A DNA stretch of 64,000 nucleotides, from contig OY782765.1 of the NCBI GenBank assembly GCA_963678275.1, forward strand, positions 5,084,001-5,148,000. The letters are read 5' to 3'. Position numbers and translations under genes: made by a program. The notes under the pieces are model-generated. The model saw only the letters and a program-made list of their open reading frames with translations, was not told the DNA's origin and ran no database searches. Within the stretch, counting starts at the first letter, position 1; every line of letters begins with the position of its first letter. Shown here piece by piece: positions 1-8,957 of this stretch. The stretch is from G963677445 sp963678275 (GTDB lineage: Bacteria; Bacteroidota; Ignavibacteria; Ignavibacteriales; Melioribacteraceae).

Positions 1-2
1 CG

Positions 3-275
3 GCGACCTATCAGGATGTGAAAAATCAGGAGCCTGAACAGCCGGTTGTTGAAGAAAAGAGTAAAAAGCATACCAGCAAAGGAAACCTGGAAACGGATGA
101 ATCGGGAAAGACAAAATATATTGTGCATGAAGGTGAGACGCTTGAAACAATTGCGGCCGATTATTACGGCGACAGCCGCTACTGGTTTAAAATATTCGCG
201 GCCAATGAAAGTGAAATTGATGACTGGAACAATATCCGTCCAGGGCAGGTACTAACACTTCCGGAAATTAATTAA
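3..275 (+). CDS. LysM-domain protein, C-terminal part (5' end outside window)
   Basis: The reading frame is open to the left edge (A-T-Y-Q-D-V before the first possible GTG at 18), so this is the end of a longer gene. The N-terminal stretch is charged and low in complexity (PEQPVVEEKSKK). It is followed by a LysM module at about residues 35-85 of the visible part: KYIVHEGETLETIAADYYGD, then a W-F-K-I-F-A-A-N segment and the closing PGQVLTLP. LysM domains bind peptidoglycan or GlcNAc polymers, and a C-terminal LysM after a linker is typical of envelope proteins. The LysM assignment is firm. The function of the missing part is unknown. Confidence 0.8.
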   Translation, partial: ATYQDVKNQEPEQPVVEEKSKKHTSKGNLETDESGKTKYIVHEGETLETIAADYYGDSRYWFKIFAANESEIDDWNNIRPGQVLTLPEIN

Positions 276-319
276 AATACCTATCAAATAATTCTTATTT
301 TAAATTTGTGAGATAAAAG

Positions 320-1225
320 GTGAGCAGATTTAATATCGGAGCATTCGGTGAGATACTTTTTGATGTATACCCCGATTCCAAAAGAATCGGAGGAGCCCCA
401 TTTAATTTTATTTATCATATATTTAACCTTACGGGAACAGGCTCGATCTTAACCAGAATAGGAAAAGATAAAAGTGGTAAAGACCTTGTAAATTTTCTTC
501 ATAAAAATAAAATGGATGATTCATTCGTCCAGGCCGATCCTGTACATCCTACAGGCAGGGTTAATGTTACTCTTGACACTAATAAGATTCCTTCATTTAA
601 TATAGAAAATAATGCCGCTTATGATCATATAGAGTATAACAGATCATTTGATAAATTCCTTTCCCCGGGGAATTCATTACTCTATTTTGGCACCCTCGCG
701 CAGAGAAATCCGTTAAGTTGTGAAACTCTTCAAAGGCTCTGGGGAAAAGATATTATCTATTATTGCGATCTTAATTTGAGGGAAGGATACTATAATGATC
801 AAATTATTTCTGATACCATAGATAATTGTACTATATTAAAACTAAGTCTCGATGAACTGGAAACGGTTTGCCGGCTGGCCAATATCCCCGGCACCTCGGA
901 AAAGGTAAAGGTTGAGAATATATTGATGCTGAAAAACATTAAAGTTGTTTGTCTTACAAGAGGAAGGGATGGCGCTACTGTTTACAGCAGGGAGGGCAAC
1001 TTTACCAGCAGTCAGGAAACAGATAAACTTACCGATACAACCGGGGCGGGGGATTCATATTCGGCAGTATTCGCTCTCGGGTATCTGAAAAAGCTCGAGC
1101 TGGAAAAAATTAATGAAGCCGCGGTCTGGTTTGCTACCCAGGCCTGTAGTTATAGCGGAGCTTTACCGAAGGATGATAAACTTTATAAGAAATTTCTGAA
1201 ACGTTTTCCCGCGTTTCAATCCTGA
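320..1225 (+). CDS. PfkB-family carbohydrate kinase (fructokinase-like)
   Basis: This 301-aa protein has the ribokinase/PfkB fold. The N-terminal substrate lobe shows GEILFDVYPDSKRIGGAPFNF, including the G-G-A-P-x-N sugar-binding signature. The second PfkB signature, DTTGAGDSYSAVFALGY, lies near residue 240 and carries the catalytic Asp (GAGD) and anion hole. Length is normal for the family. Expected activity is ATP-dependent phosphorylation of a sugar such as fructose in the cytosol, but the exact sugar cannot be read from sequence. The start is GTG at 320, preceded by a short A/G-rich stretch. The 3' end overlaps the convergent lipoprotein gene by 10 bp. Confidence 0.85.
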   Translation: MSRFNIGAFGEILFDVYPDSKRIGGAPFNFIYHIFNLTGTGSILTRIGKDKSGKDLVNFLHKNKMDDSFVQADPVHPTGRVNVTLDTNKIPSFNIENNAAYDHIEYNRSFDKFLSPGNSLLYFGTLAQRNPLSCETLQRLWGKDIIYYCDLNLREGYYNDQIISDTIDNCTILKLSLDELETVCRLANIPGTSEKVKVENILMLKNIKVVCLTRGRDGATVYSREGNFTSSQETDKLTDTTGAGDSYSAVFALGYLKKLELEKINEAAVWFATQACSYSGALPKDDKLYKKFLKRFPAFQS

Positions 1226-1974
1226 AAATCTTTTTTGATCTGAAGGAACTTAAACCGGAAATTTTTATCACTTAGAGGAATAATTATTCTGAACCTGTCA
1301 GTTTTCGCGTTAAATGGCAGGTATATTATTCCTCCTGTTTCCTCACCGGGTCTGAGAACAGTTAATCTGAGTGTTTCATTCATCCAGTAGGATTTTCCGG
1401 CATTTAACGCCTCAATTTCATCCCTGTATCTTTCCTGTTCCAGTTTTTCATTTATCCGGCGTTCTTCTCTTTCTCTTTCCCTTTCTTCAATTTCATCCAT
1501 GGTTTTTCTTTCTCCTGCCGAAACTATATCAGAGAGGAGATCAGCGCCCGAAAATATGCAGCTTGTCGTATGAGCCGCCGCGAGGTTTGCTTCAGCGCTG
1601 TTGATTTGTTTATCAATCTGATCGAGATGTTTTTCAGGATCTATTACGTTAATCAGAAGGGTTTCATCCTTTTTTTTGCCGAGATAGGAATAATCCCCAT
1701 AATTTTCGGAATAAATATCGGCCGGCTCTACCCTGATTTTTTCTTCGCTTCCATTATAAAAATAGATATAGAATACAAAACTGCCTCCATCGGTCCTTTC
1801 AAAATTGATCATCGCTTTGATACTGTCGATTTCTTCGCCCAATATTTTCCTGCCGTTATAAATCCGGGCGATTTTTTCATCCGGTTCAACTTTATAGACC
1901 GGTCTGGGCGCGCATGAAGATATTAGAACTGCTGCCGTGAATGCCGCGATAAAAATAATTTTTTTTGGTTTCAT
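1216..1974 (-). CDS. Predicted lipoprotein of unknown function
   Basis: This 252-aa protein begins with a type II signal peptide: charged MKPKK, a hydrophobic segment, and the lipobox L-I-S-S-C near residue 21. A middle region (about residues 155-185) is extremely rich in E and R (EEREREREERR) and probably forms a charged helix or coiled coil. The flanking parts look beta-rich. I recognise no family. The ATG start has an AGGA ribosome site a few bases upstream. It is convergent with the PfkB kinase gene and overlaps its end by 10 bp. Envelope location is inferred from the lipobox only. Confidence 0.65.
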   Translation of the reverse strand: MKPKKIIFIAAFTAAVLISSCAPRPVYKVEPDEKIARIYNGRKILGEEIDSIKAMINFERTDGGSFVFYIYFYNGSEEKIRVEPADIYSENYGDYSYLGKKKDETLLINVIDPEKHLDQIDKQINSAEANLAAAHTTSCIFSGADLLSDIVSAGERKTMDEIEEREREREERRINEKLEQERYRDEIEALNAGKSYWMNETLRLTVLRPGEETGGIIYLPFNAKTDRFRIIIPLSDKNFRFKFLQIKKDFQD

Positions 1975-2130
1975 TTGTCCTGCTCACTCTTTTAATTCTT
2001 TTTTGCTGACTGGTGAATAAAAAAACATAATCTGTGCCAAAACAATCTGGTGAGATTTTGTCTTATTCCGGGGGTAAAATGAGGGGCGGGAAATGAGTGT
2101 TGTATAAAAAAGTAGACGGTAAAATGTACT

Positions 2131-2158
2131 GTAGAGACAAGGCATACCTTGTCTCTGC
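2131..2158. repeat. Imperfect copy of the GTAGAGACAAGG palindrome family
   Basis: GTAGAGACAAGGCA is followed by an imperfect reverse complement (CCTTGTCTCTgc). The same palindrome occurs at 29520-29557, 29886-29909 and in each full unit of the 57.7 kb array. This copy lies just after the 3' end of the small exported protein gene on the minus strand. Confidence 0.75.
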
Positions 2159-2168
2159 CAGGTGAAAC

Positions 2169-2714
2169 TTATTTTTTAGGTTCTTTCTGTGGTTTTTTCA
2201 TCGCGGGTGAGTTAGCGAATTTATATTCTTCCGAGAACTCTTTCAGGATAGATTTCAGATTTTCATATACTTCCATTCTTATGTTATCCCCTGTATTGAC
2301 AGTAACCGTGTCTCTTTCCCATGTGATCGCCGAATAGTGGACGATAGAGCGGTCTCTTTCAAGAATAACATCCTGCAGGAAGCGGGCTATAAGAACCGCG
2401 GCGTGAACATCGGAATTATCAGCTTTAGCTGTGGACACCTGAACTTCCAGATACGCTCCTCCCCGCAGACGGCTCGCGTCCCAGTATGGTATTACTTTCA
2501 GACCATATTCCTCGAGATGTTCTTCAGCGGCTGCCTGGAGATACTCTTCGGTCAATCCTGTGCCTTCCAGACTTTTGTTAAGTTCCCAAACGTAAACCCC
2601 AACCTGCTCGATACCGGTCAGGTTTTTAAGCTGAAAGAGATCATATTCTGTGCGTTCCTGGGCAAAAAGAGAAAAACTTATTAGTAAAATTAGAAGTAAG
2701 GAGAGATTTTTCAT
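2169..2714 (-). CDS. Small exported protein of unknown function
   Basis: The preferred start is the ATG at 2714 (MKNLSLLLILLISFSLFAQ). It has an AGGA site six bases upstream and yields a clear type I signal peptide ending A-Q. A longer reading from 2747 would bury that signal. The mature part (about 160 aa) is mixed alpha/beta, with a lysine-rich C-terminus (KKPQKEPKK). It resembles small periplasmic lipoprotein-like proteins of this phylum, but I cannot assign a family. It is a single gene in the same orientation as the lipoprotein gene 195 bp further on. Confidence 0.6.
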   Translation of the reverse strand: MKNLSLLLILLISFSLFAQERTEYDLFQLKNLTGIEQVGVYVWELNKSLEGTGLTEEYLQAAAEEHLEEYGLKVIPYWDASRLRGGAYLEVQVSTAKADNSDVHAAVLIARFLQDVILERDRSIVHYSAITWERDTVTVNTGDNIRMEVYENLKSILKEFSEEYKFANSPAMKKPQKEPKK

Positions 2715-3041
2715 TTTTGTTCCTGAATTTATAATAATTAATTGCAAAAGATATAAAATTATTATGGTATGGACAATAATGAACGAGTCGGAGATTTTCT
2801 TTTAGTGAAACCATAATCAAGGCATAAATAAATCACTTGATCTCACAAGCTAATTCAGGTAAATTTATTTGAAGATGTATTCATAATATGATTATGAATT
2901 ATAACGTACTTTTGTGATTTTCACCGGATAACAAAAATAATATGAGCCGATTTGAATGGCCTCCAGCCGCTGATAAAACCGGTCGCTTTATTTTTAACAT
3001 TATAAATCGATAACGTTAAAAAAAAATTACCGAGAGGACTG
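2715..3041. other. Intergenic region, divergent promoter area
   Basis: These 327 bp separate the divergent exported-protein gene and the first FG-GAP gene. It is AT-rich and has no ORF with a recognisable product. I see no clear repeat. It should contain promoters for both directions, but no motif is clear enough to place. Confidence 0.4.
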
Positions 3042-5456
3042 ATGATAGCAAAGTTTGATATTACGCGATTTATCGTTGTTATTCTTATCGCTTTTACTAC
3101 TTCTTCTAATTCACAATTTTTAAGACATTCAATAGATACCGGGGAATTTTCACTTGATGAACCGGGGCCCTTATTTTGTATTGACATGGATTATGACAGC
3201 GATGAGGATATTATCGCCGGTGGTGATGATGGACATTTGGCCTTTATTGAGAATAATGGCGAGGGCAGGTTTCCTTTTCAGGTTTTTAATTCGGGAACAG
3301 AGAAAATAAGTTTTGTGTACGCCGAAGATATTGACAGTGATGATGACATCGATATAATTACCGGAGCGGGGGATTATATATATTTATTGCGTCATGATGG
3401 TCCGATGCAATATTCCTCTTTCCTTATTAATGAAACAGAAATTACACCGGCAACGATAGAGCAGGGTGATATTGATGGTGACGGGGATACAGATTTAATC
3501 GCGGCTTTATCCGGGCAGGGTGGTTGGATATGGTTTGAGAACCAGGATTCAATCACATTTAGTGAGCATATTATTGTTGACAGCTTAATCAGGCCGACTA
3601 TGATGTGTCTTAAGGACCTTGATCTGGATGGAGATATGGATATAGTTGCTTATAGTCCGTATGGAGCTTTTCTTGTCTGGTATGAAAATATTGAGGAGGA
3701 TTTTTCCAGACATATAATTTCGGTTGACGCGCAGTCTGCGACATCTTTGTGTTTGAGTGATATCGATAATGATTCAGACGCTGATATTTTGCTATCTTTT
3801 CGATACCGAAATGAATTGGGTTTATTCAGAAATGCCGGTGATAATTTCTTTATATATGAAGACCTTCATAAAATATCCGGTTACATCATTTTTTTTGATA
3901 TACTTGATGCCGATAATGATGGCGACAGCGATATAGTGGCGGCTATGGCGGACAGCTCTTTTTTACTTCTTGAAAATATTAATGGTGGAAAATATGTTGA
4001 AAAAAGAATAGTGGCAGGGTATGATCTGTCAGGTATGGTTTGCTTTAGTGATATTGATATGGATGAGGATTTAGATATTTTTATCAGTTCGGAAGATGAA
4101 AACACAATAACATATTTTCATAACAGGGGGAATTACAAATTCGATAAAATATTGATATCTGAAGGGCAGGAAGATTTAACCTCTCTTTGTTATAGCGATT
4201 ATGATGAAGATGAGGATATGGATTTTTTTGCCATATCAGAAACACGGGGAACCATTCTCCGATACGAAAATTCTGGTGAGGGAATATTTGATCGAAAAGT
4301 TATCGTCCGCAGTCAGCCGGAAATAAGAGATATTAAGTTGGCGGATATTGATTCCGATGGAGATAATGATCTTTTCTGTATCTCGAATGGAGGGCAAAAA
4401 CTTAGCTGGATTGAAAACATTAACAATGAAAAGTATATGGATCATAATATAAATGACTCTCTTAATAATGTTGAAAAACTGGCTGTAGCGGATATTAATA
4501 ATGATGGATTTACCGATCTTATTCCTTTTGCCGGTTCCGGAACAGGTTTTTGCTGGTTTTCTAATGACGGGACAGGTAATTTCACCGCTAAAGTTATTGA
4601 TTCGGAACATCCTTCCCCTGTCTCTCTTGATATTGCTGATATCGATAATGATAATGACTTCGATATAACTGTATGTATCAGAAATTCCCGAAGTGTTTCC
4701 GTGTATAAAAATGACAGCAATGAAAATTTTGAATTATCGACAATACATTATGGCTCATCGGACTATAAAACAATTGTCGCGGAGGATATGGATATGGATG
4801 GCGATATGGATTTTGTGGCAAGTTCCCCCGCTGAAAATATCTGGTTTGAAAATGATGGCGTTGGAAATATGACAATACATCAAATGACAGGCACAAGCCC
4901 AAACATTCAAATAATGTTCGCCATAGATTTTGATGTTGACGGGGATAAAGACCTGGTGAATAACAGAATGTTCAACCAGAATATTTCTCTGCTAAGGAAT
5001 GACGGAGAAGAAAATTTCACCCGGGAAACTCTGATACATGACGCGGGAATACTCAGGTCAATGATATTATTGGATTTCGATAATGACGGCGATTGTGATT
5101 TCGCGACAATCGAGGGCTGGAGCAATAAAATTGAATGGTTCGAAAACGTTAACAGCACATCAGTGAAAGATACTGAGTTCAATACATTGCCGGAGGAATT
5201 TGAGCTTTCTCAAAATTACCCCAACCCTTTTAATCCCTCAACGATAATATCTTTTAACGCGCCTGAACGGACTACAGGGAAGCTGAGTGTTTATAACATT
5301 CTTGGGGAAGAGATAAAGATTCTGCTTTATGGCGAAATTGAAGCGGGGCGGCATGAGGTTTCTTTCGACGGAACGGGGCTGGGCAGCGGAATATATTTTT
5401 ATAAGCTGCAAACTCCGGAGTTTGCTCAGGCGCGGAAGATGCTGATTTTGAAGTAA
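3042..5456 (+). CDS. FG-GAP/VCBS-repeat secreted protein with T9SS sorting domain
   Basis: This 804-aa protein has an N-terminal hydrophobic signal (IVVILIAFTTSSNSQF). It is followed by about 13 repeats of the D-x-D-x-D-x-D type (for example DIDGDGDTDLIAA, DLDLDGDMDIVAY), each preceded by a W-F-E-N type strand. These are FG-GAP/VCBS blades, which usually bind Ca2+ and build a beta-propeller. Residues ~725-804 are a T9SS C-terminal sorting domain (SQNYPNPFNPST, then GSGIYFYKL and RKMLILK), so export to the cell surface is expected. A GAGAGGA site precedes the ATG. The 3' ~320 bp are nearly identical to those of the gene at 6496. Ligand and function are unknown. Confidence 0.85.
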   Translation: MIAKFDITRFIVVILIAFTTSSNSQFLRHSIDTGEFSLDEPGPLFCIDMDYDSDEDIIAGGDDGHLAFIENNGEGRFPFQVFNSGTEKISFVYAEDIDSDDDIDIITGAGDYIYLLRHDGPMQYSSFLINETEITPATIEQGDIDGDGDTDLIAALSGQGGWIWFENQDSITFSEHIIVDSLIRPTMMCLKDLDLDGDMDIVAYSPYGAFLVWYENIEEDFSRHIISVDAQSATSLCLSDIDNDSDADILLSFRYRNELGLFRNAGDNFFIYEDLHKISGYIIFFDILDADNDGDSDIVAAMADSSFLLLENINGGKYVEKRIVAGYDLSGMVCFSDIDMDEDLDIFISSEDENTITYFHNRGNYKFDKILISEGQEDLTSLCYSDYDEDEDMDFFAISETRGTILRYENSGEGIFDRKVIVRSQPEIRDIKLADIDSDGDNDLFCISNGGQKLSWIENINNEKYMDHNINDSLNNVEKLAVADINNDGFTDLIPFAGSGTGFCWFSNDGTGNFTAKVIDSEHPSPVSLDIADIDNDNDFDITVCIRNSRSVSVYKNDSNENFELSTIHYGSSDYKTIVAEDMDMDGDMDFVASSPAENIWFENDGVGNMTIHQMTGTSPNIQIMFAIDFDVDGDKDLVNNRMFNQNISLLRNDGEENFTRETLIHDAGILRSMILLDFDNDGDCDFATIEGWSNKIEWFENVNSTSVKDTEFNTLPEEFELSQNYPNPFNPSTIISFNAPERTTGKLSVYNILGEEIKILLYGEIEAGRHEVSFDGTGLGSGIYFYKLQTPEFAQARKMLILK

Positions 5457-5615
5457 GGAAATAGGCGCTTATCACCACACTAACGCCAACATGTTGAGGA
5501 TAATCCCGGGCGCAAAATTTGTTAAAAAGCCCGCCAATAACATGTTGCTGATAGGCAGGCTGCTATTCAAAATCCATAAACCGGCTGAGCCAGAATTTCA
5601 ATATTGTACTAACCG
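5455..5615. repeat. Dispersed element A, copy 1
   Basis: Carries ACATGTTGAGGATAATCC, then AAAAAGCCCGCC, AACATGTTG and CATAAACCGGCTGAGCC. A second copy begins at 5711 and an inverted copy lies at 14040-14168. All three keep the same module order. There is no ORF. It starts at the stop codon of the upstream gene. Confidence 0.7.
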
Positions 5616-5710
5616 CCCCCACGGGGAATTCCCTGCGGGAACACCCCGTGGCTATTAGGTTTAACCCCCTTCGGGGGATTTTCCTCAGCTTTGCCTGGGG
5701 AAAACTTAGG
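5616..5710. repeat. Cluster of short G/C hairpins
   Basis: Contains back-to-back small inverted repeats such as TTCCCTGCGGGAA and CCCCCTTCGGGGG, separating the two direct copies of element A. Similar short hairpins around CCCCGGGG occur at ~6265. They look like transcribed or mobile hairpins rather than coding DNA. Confidence 0.5.
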
Positions 5711-5845
5711 CTCTTACCAATATACTGACGCCAACATGTTGAGGATAATCCGGAGAGCACAATTTGTCAAAAAGCCCGCTAATAACATGTTGCCGATAAT
5801 CAGGCCGCGATTCCGAATAAACCGGCCGGCCGGGATCAAAAAAGG
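5711..5845. repeat. Dispersed element A, copy 2
   Basis: Repeats ACATGTTGAGGATAATCC, AAAAAGCCCGC, ATAACATGTTG and ATAAACCGGC in the same order as copy 1. It includes CAGGCCGCGATTCC, which is shared with the inverted copy near 14.1 kb. Confidence 0.7.
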
Positions 5846-5856
5846 AATCACGTAAA

Positions 5857-6120
5857 CGACTCCGAATGGAGTCGAATATGAATAGCCCCGGATGTTATCC
5901 GGTGGTCTGATATGGCAGATATCTGTCTCGACGCTGAAGGCGTCGAATATTAACAATCCGGAGAAGATATTATTTGTCGAAGCAAAATCCAATCTGCTAT
6001 AGATTGCCGAATTCGGATCCCTTCAGGATTGTGGCGGCATGTTTTTCTTTATACCCCGGACAGCTCACTTCTTTCGCCGTCCGGGGATATTGATATTGGA
6101 TCCCATTCGGGATTCTTTTT
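5857..6120. repeat. Dispersed multi-hairpin element B, copy 1
   Basis: The element is a string of hairpins: GACTCCgaatGGAGTC, then CCGGATgttATCCGG, CGACGCtgaagGCGTCG, a longer stem around CCCCGGAC/GTCCGGGG, and finally TCCCattcGGGA. The same series in the same order is found at 35491-35750. No ORF spans it. The high density of stems suggests either a transposable non-autonomous element or a structured transcript. Confidence 0.7.
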
Positions 6121-6495
6121 CAAAAGAAATCAGGACATGAGCAAGAAATTCAGAACTTATGACTCATGTTAAACTAAATTATCGCGCTCTGAAAACCAGG
6201 GTTCAATTCATCAAATGTTTTGAGGTTTTTACCCTTCCTCATCGGGACGTTTTCCCTAAGCTTTCCCCGGGGAAAATTTAGTCGCTCAAATCCAAAGGGG
6301 GGCATTATTGCTTTGGAGATTTTCAGCCTTTAAAAATGTAATAAAAACTGACTTGATAACGTAAGTTAAGACCAGTAAATTTATTTTTAATGAATTGAAA
6401 AGTAATTAGCACGGGTTATGAAGCTAAAAATATTTTATGTGCGGAATTTAAAAGTAGCTTTACAAATAATAAGTATAATTTAAGGCGGGGCGAAA
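6121..6495. other. Intergenic, AT-rich leader of the second FG-GAP gene
   Basis: Contains a short CCCCGGGG hairpin near 6265 and otherwise AT-rich DNA. The last ~150 bp before the ATG at 6496 should hold the promoter. No coding potential is visible. Confidence 0.4.
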
Positions 6496-8913
6496 ATGAG
6501 TTTAGAACAAAAAATTGCCAGGTTATTTTTCTTTGTTATATTATTCTTTGCATTGAGTATAAAATCCCAATTTATCAGGCATCAGATAGAGGGGGATTTT
6601 TACTGCCTTGATAGTCCGGGACCAATTTGCCAGGCTGATATGGATGCTGACGGAGATCCTGATATAATTGTTGGAGGCAATTCAGGAAAAATCGCAATAT
6701 TTGAAAATTCCGGGAATAATGAGTTCCCTATTAAAGTAATTGATTTATTAACCTACCAGATCACTTCAGTAGCGTCGGCCGATATGGATAATGACGGTGA
6801 TATTGATATAATAGCGGGTTCCGCCGAATGCTTATATTTGCTTTCGAATGACAGCTCTGCAAATTTTTCTGTATCACTATTGACAAAAATAAGAATAAAT
6901 GACAAATATATTTTTCCAGGGGATATGGACGATGATGGGGATATTGATATTGTTGCCAGTTCGGCAGGATATGGCAATATTTACTGGTTTGAAAATATTG
7001 GTTCTTTCCCTTTTACCGAGCATATTATAGCGGATGATGTTTATGGCCCTGATATAATAAAGGCGGCCGATTTTGATTTAGATGGTGATGTGGATATTCT
7101 TTCATATTCCCGTGTTGGCTTTTTGCTTGCATGGTACAAAAACGAGGGCGGTAATCTTTTTACCAGGCAAATTATTTCGGTGGATGTTGTTTTCCCCAGA
7201 AGATTCGAGATAAAGGATTTTGATAATGATTCGGATCCGGATATAATAGTAACATATTGTTTTTCAAATGAGCTTGGAATATATATTAACCGGGGAGGTG
7301 GTTTTTTTAATTTTAACATTCTATACAAATTGCCAAGATCGATTGAATCCTTAACTGTTTGTGATTTTGAATTGGACGGGGATAATGATTTAATCGTCGG
7401 CCAGCCGGATAGTTGTTATCTGTTTCTTGAAAACATTTGCGCCGATAAATTCAAAGAACACAGGATAGAAACAAAAACAGATGTATCCGGGAATGATAGT
7501 TTTGTGGATGTGGATATGGATGGGGATATTGATTTTTTTTCAACTTCGATGAATGATAATACCATCTCGTTTTTTGAGAATCGTGGAAAAAACAAATTTA
7601 ATGAAAAATTCATTTCTGAAAAACATGAAAGTTTATCTTTCCTTTCCGCAGTTGATTTCAATTTTGATGGTGATTATGATCTATTCGCTGCGTCAAAGAT
7701 TAAAGGAACGATTTTAAGATATGAAAACAAGGGAAACAGGGAATTTAGTAAAAAAATACTGCTTCGAAATAATAAGACAATTTATGATCTGGCATTATCT
7801 GACCTTGATGTTGATGGTGATCAGGATATGATTATAGTTGAGAACGGAGGCCATACTCTCAGCTGGATTGAATTTCCTGATAGTAATGAATATAATAAAC
7901 ATTTAATCAGTGTTGTATCAGATGACATAACAAATATTCTCCCTTTCGATCTTGACAGAGACGGAGATCCTGATTTGATTCCTTTACCAGGGAACGGCAG
8001 TTGTTTTTTCTGGTTTGAAAACAACGGAGGGGGAGCTTTTTCTATGAAGTATATTGATACAATATCAAGTGCGCCGGTTTCATTTGCCCCGGGTGATATT
8101 GACGATGATAATGATGTTGATATAATCGCCTGTCCTAAAAATTCCGGAACACTTGCATTATTCAGGAATGACGGCTCTCAGAATTTCGAATATTCTGAGA
8201 TATATACCGGTATCAATGATTACAGAACAATATCTGTTGATGATATTGATATGGATGGTGATAATGATATTATTGCCAGCTCCGGAGTTATAAATGACTG
8301 GTTGGTTAATGATGGAACGGGTAATTTTTCGAGAAAAGGAATACCTAACTATGTGACTAATCTTCAGGTGATTATACCTGATGATTTCGATTTGGATGGA
8401 GATAAAGATTTAATAGTAAATAAGGTTCTTGATCAAAATATATTTTTGTTAAGGAATCCGGGGAATCAATATTTTTCTTGCGAAGCGATAATTCCAGACG
8501 CGGGAATAATAAACTCTTTTATTGTTCTGGACTTTGATAAAGATAACGATCACGATATAATTACAATTGAAAGTGGTGAAAATAAAATTGAATGGTTCGA
8601 AAACGTTAACAGCACATCAGTGAAAGATACTGAGTTCAATACATTGCCGGAGGAATTTGAGCTTTCTCAAAATTACCCCAACCCTTTTAATCCCTCAACG
8701 ATAATATCTTTTAACGCGCCTGAACGGACTACAGGGAAGCTGAGTGTTTATAACATTCTTGGGGAAGAGATAAAGATTCTGCTTTATGGCGAAATTGAAG
8801 CGGGGCGGCATGAGGTTTCTTTCGACGGAACGGGGCTGGGCAGCGGAATATATTTTTATAAGCTAAAAACTCCGGAGTTTGCTCAGGCGCGGAAGATGCT
8901 GCTTCTCAAATAA
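6496..8913 (+). CDS. FG-GAP/VCBS-repeat secreted protein with T9SS sorting domain (paralogue)
   Basis: This 805-aa paralogue of the protein at 3042 has the same plan. A signal segment (FFFVILFFALSIKSQF) is followed by about 13 D-x-D-x-D-x-D calcium-type blades (DMDADGDPDIIVG, DIDDDNDVDIIAC) and a C-terminal T9SS sorting domain. The propeller is clearly diverged from its neighbour, yet the segment from N-K-I-E-W-F-E-N-V to the stop is almost identical down to the nucleotides. A G-rich ribosome site (GGCGGGG) precedes the ATG. A strong hairpin follows the gene. Surface display through T9SS is expected; the binding target is unknown. Confidence 0.85.
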   Translation: MSLEQKIARLFFFVILFFALSIKSQFIRHQIEGDFYCLDSPGPICQADMDADGDPDIIVGGNSGKIAIFENSGNNEFPIKVIDLLTYQITSVASADMDNDGDIDIIAGSAECLYLLSNDSSANFSVSLLTKIRINDKYIFPGDMDDDGDIDIVASSAGYGNIYWFENIGSFPFTEHIIADDVYGPDIIKAADFDLDGDVDILSYSRVGFLLAWYKNEGGNLFTRQIISVDVVFPRRFEIKDFDNDSDPDIIVTYCFSNELGIYINRGGGFFNFNILYKLPRSIESLTVCDFELDGDNDLIVGQPDSCYLFLENICADKFKEHRIETKTDVSGNDSFVDVDMDGDIDFFSTSMNDNTISFFENRGKNKFNEKFISEKHESLSFLSAVDFNFDGDYDLFAASKIKGTILRYENKGNREFSKKILLRNNKTIYDLALSDLDVDGDQDMIIVENGGHTLSWIEFPDSNEYNKHLISVVSDDITNILPFDLDRDGDPDLIPLPGNGSCFFWFENNGGGAFSMKYIDTISSAPVSFAPGDIDDDNDVDIIACPKNSGTLALFRNDGSQNFEYSEIYTGINDYRTISVDDIDMDGDNDIIASSGVINDWLVNDGTGNFSRKGIPNYVTNLQVIIPDDFDLDGDKDLIVNKVLDQNIFLLRNPGNQYFSCEAIIPDAGIINSFIVLDFDKDNDHDIITIESGENKIEWFENVNSTSVKDTEFNTLPEEFELSQNYPNPFNPSTIISFNAPERTTGKLSVYNILGEEIKILLYGEIEAGRHEVSFDGTGLGSGIYFYKLKTPEFAQARKMLLLK

Positions 8914-8921
8914 AAATTACC

Positions 8922-8951
8922 GGGACGCGCGGGCGATTACCCGCGCATCCC
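8922..8951. terminator. Bidirectional hairpin between convergent genes
   Basis: A GCGCGGG stem (8927-8933) pairs with CCCGCGC (8940-8946) around a 6-nt loop. It is extended by GGGA/TCCC beyond one mismatch. It sits in the 44-bp gap between the FG-GAP gene and the convergent peptidase gene, so it can serve both. The T-run is weak. Confidence 0.65.
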
Positions 8952-8957
8952 TTTCAA

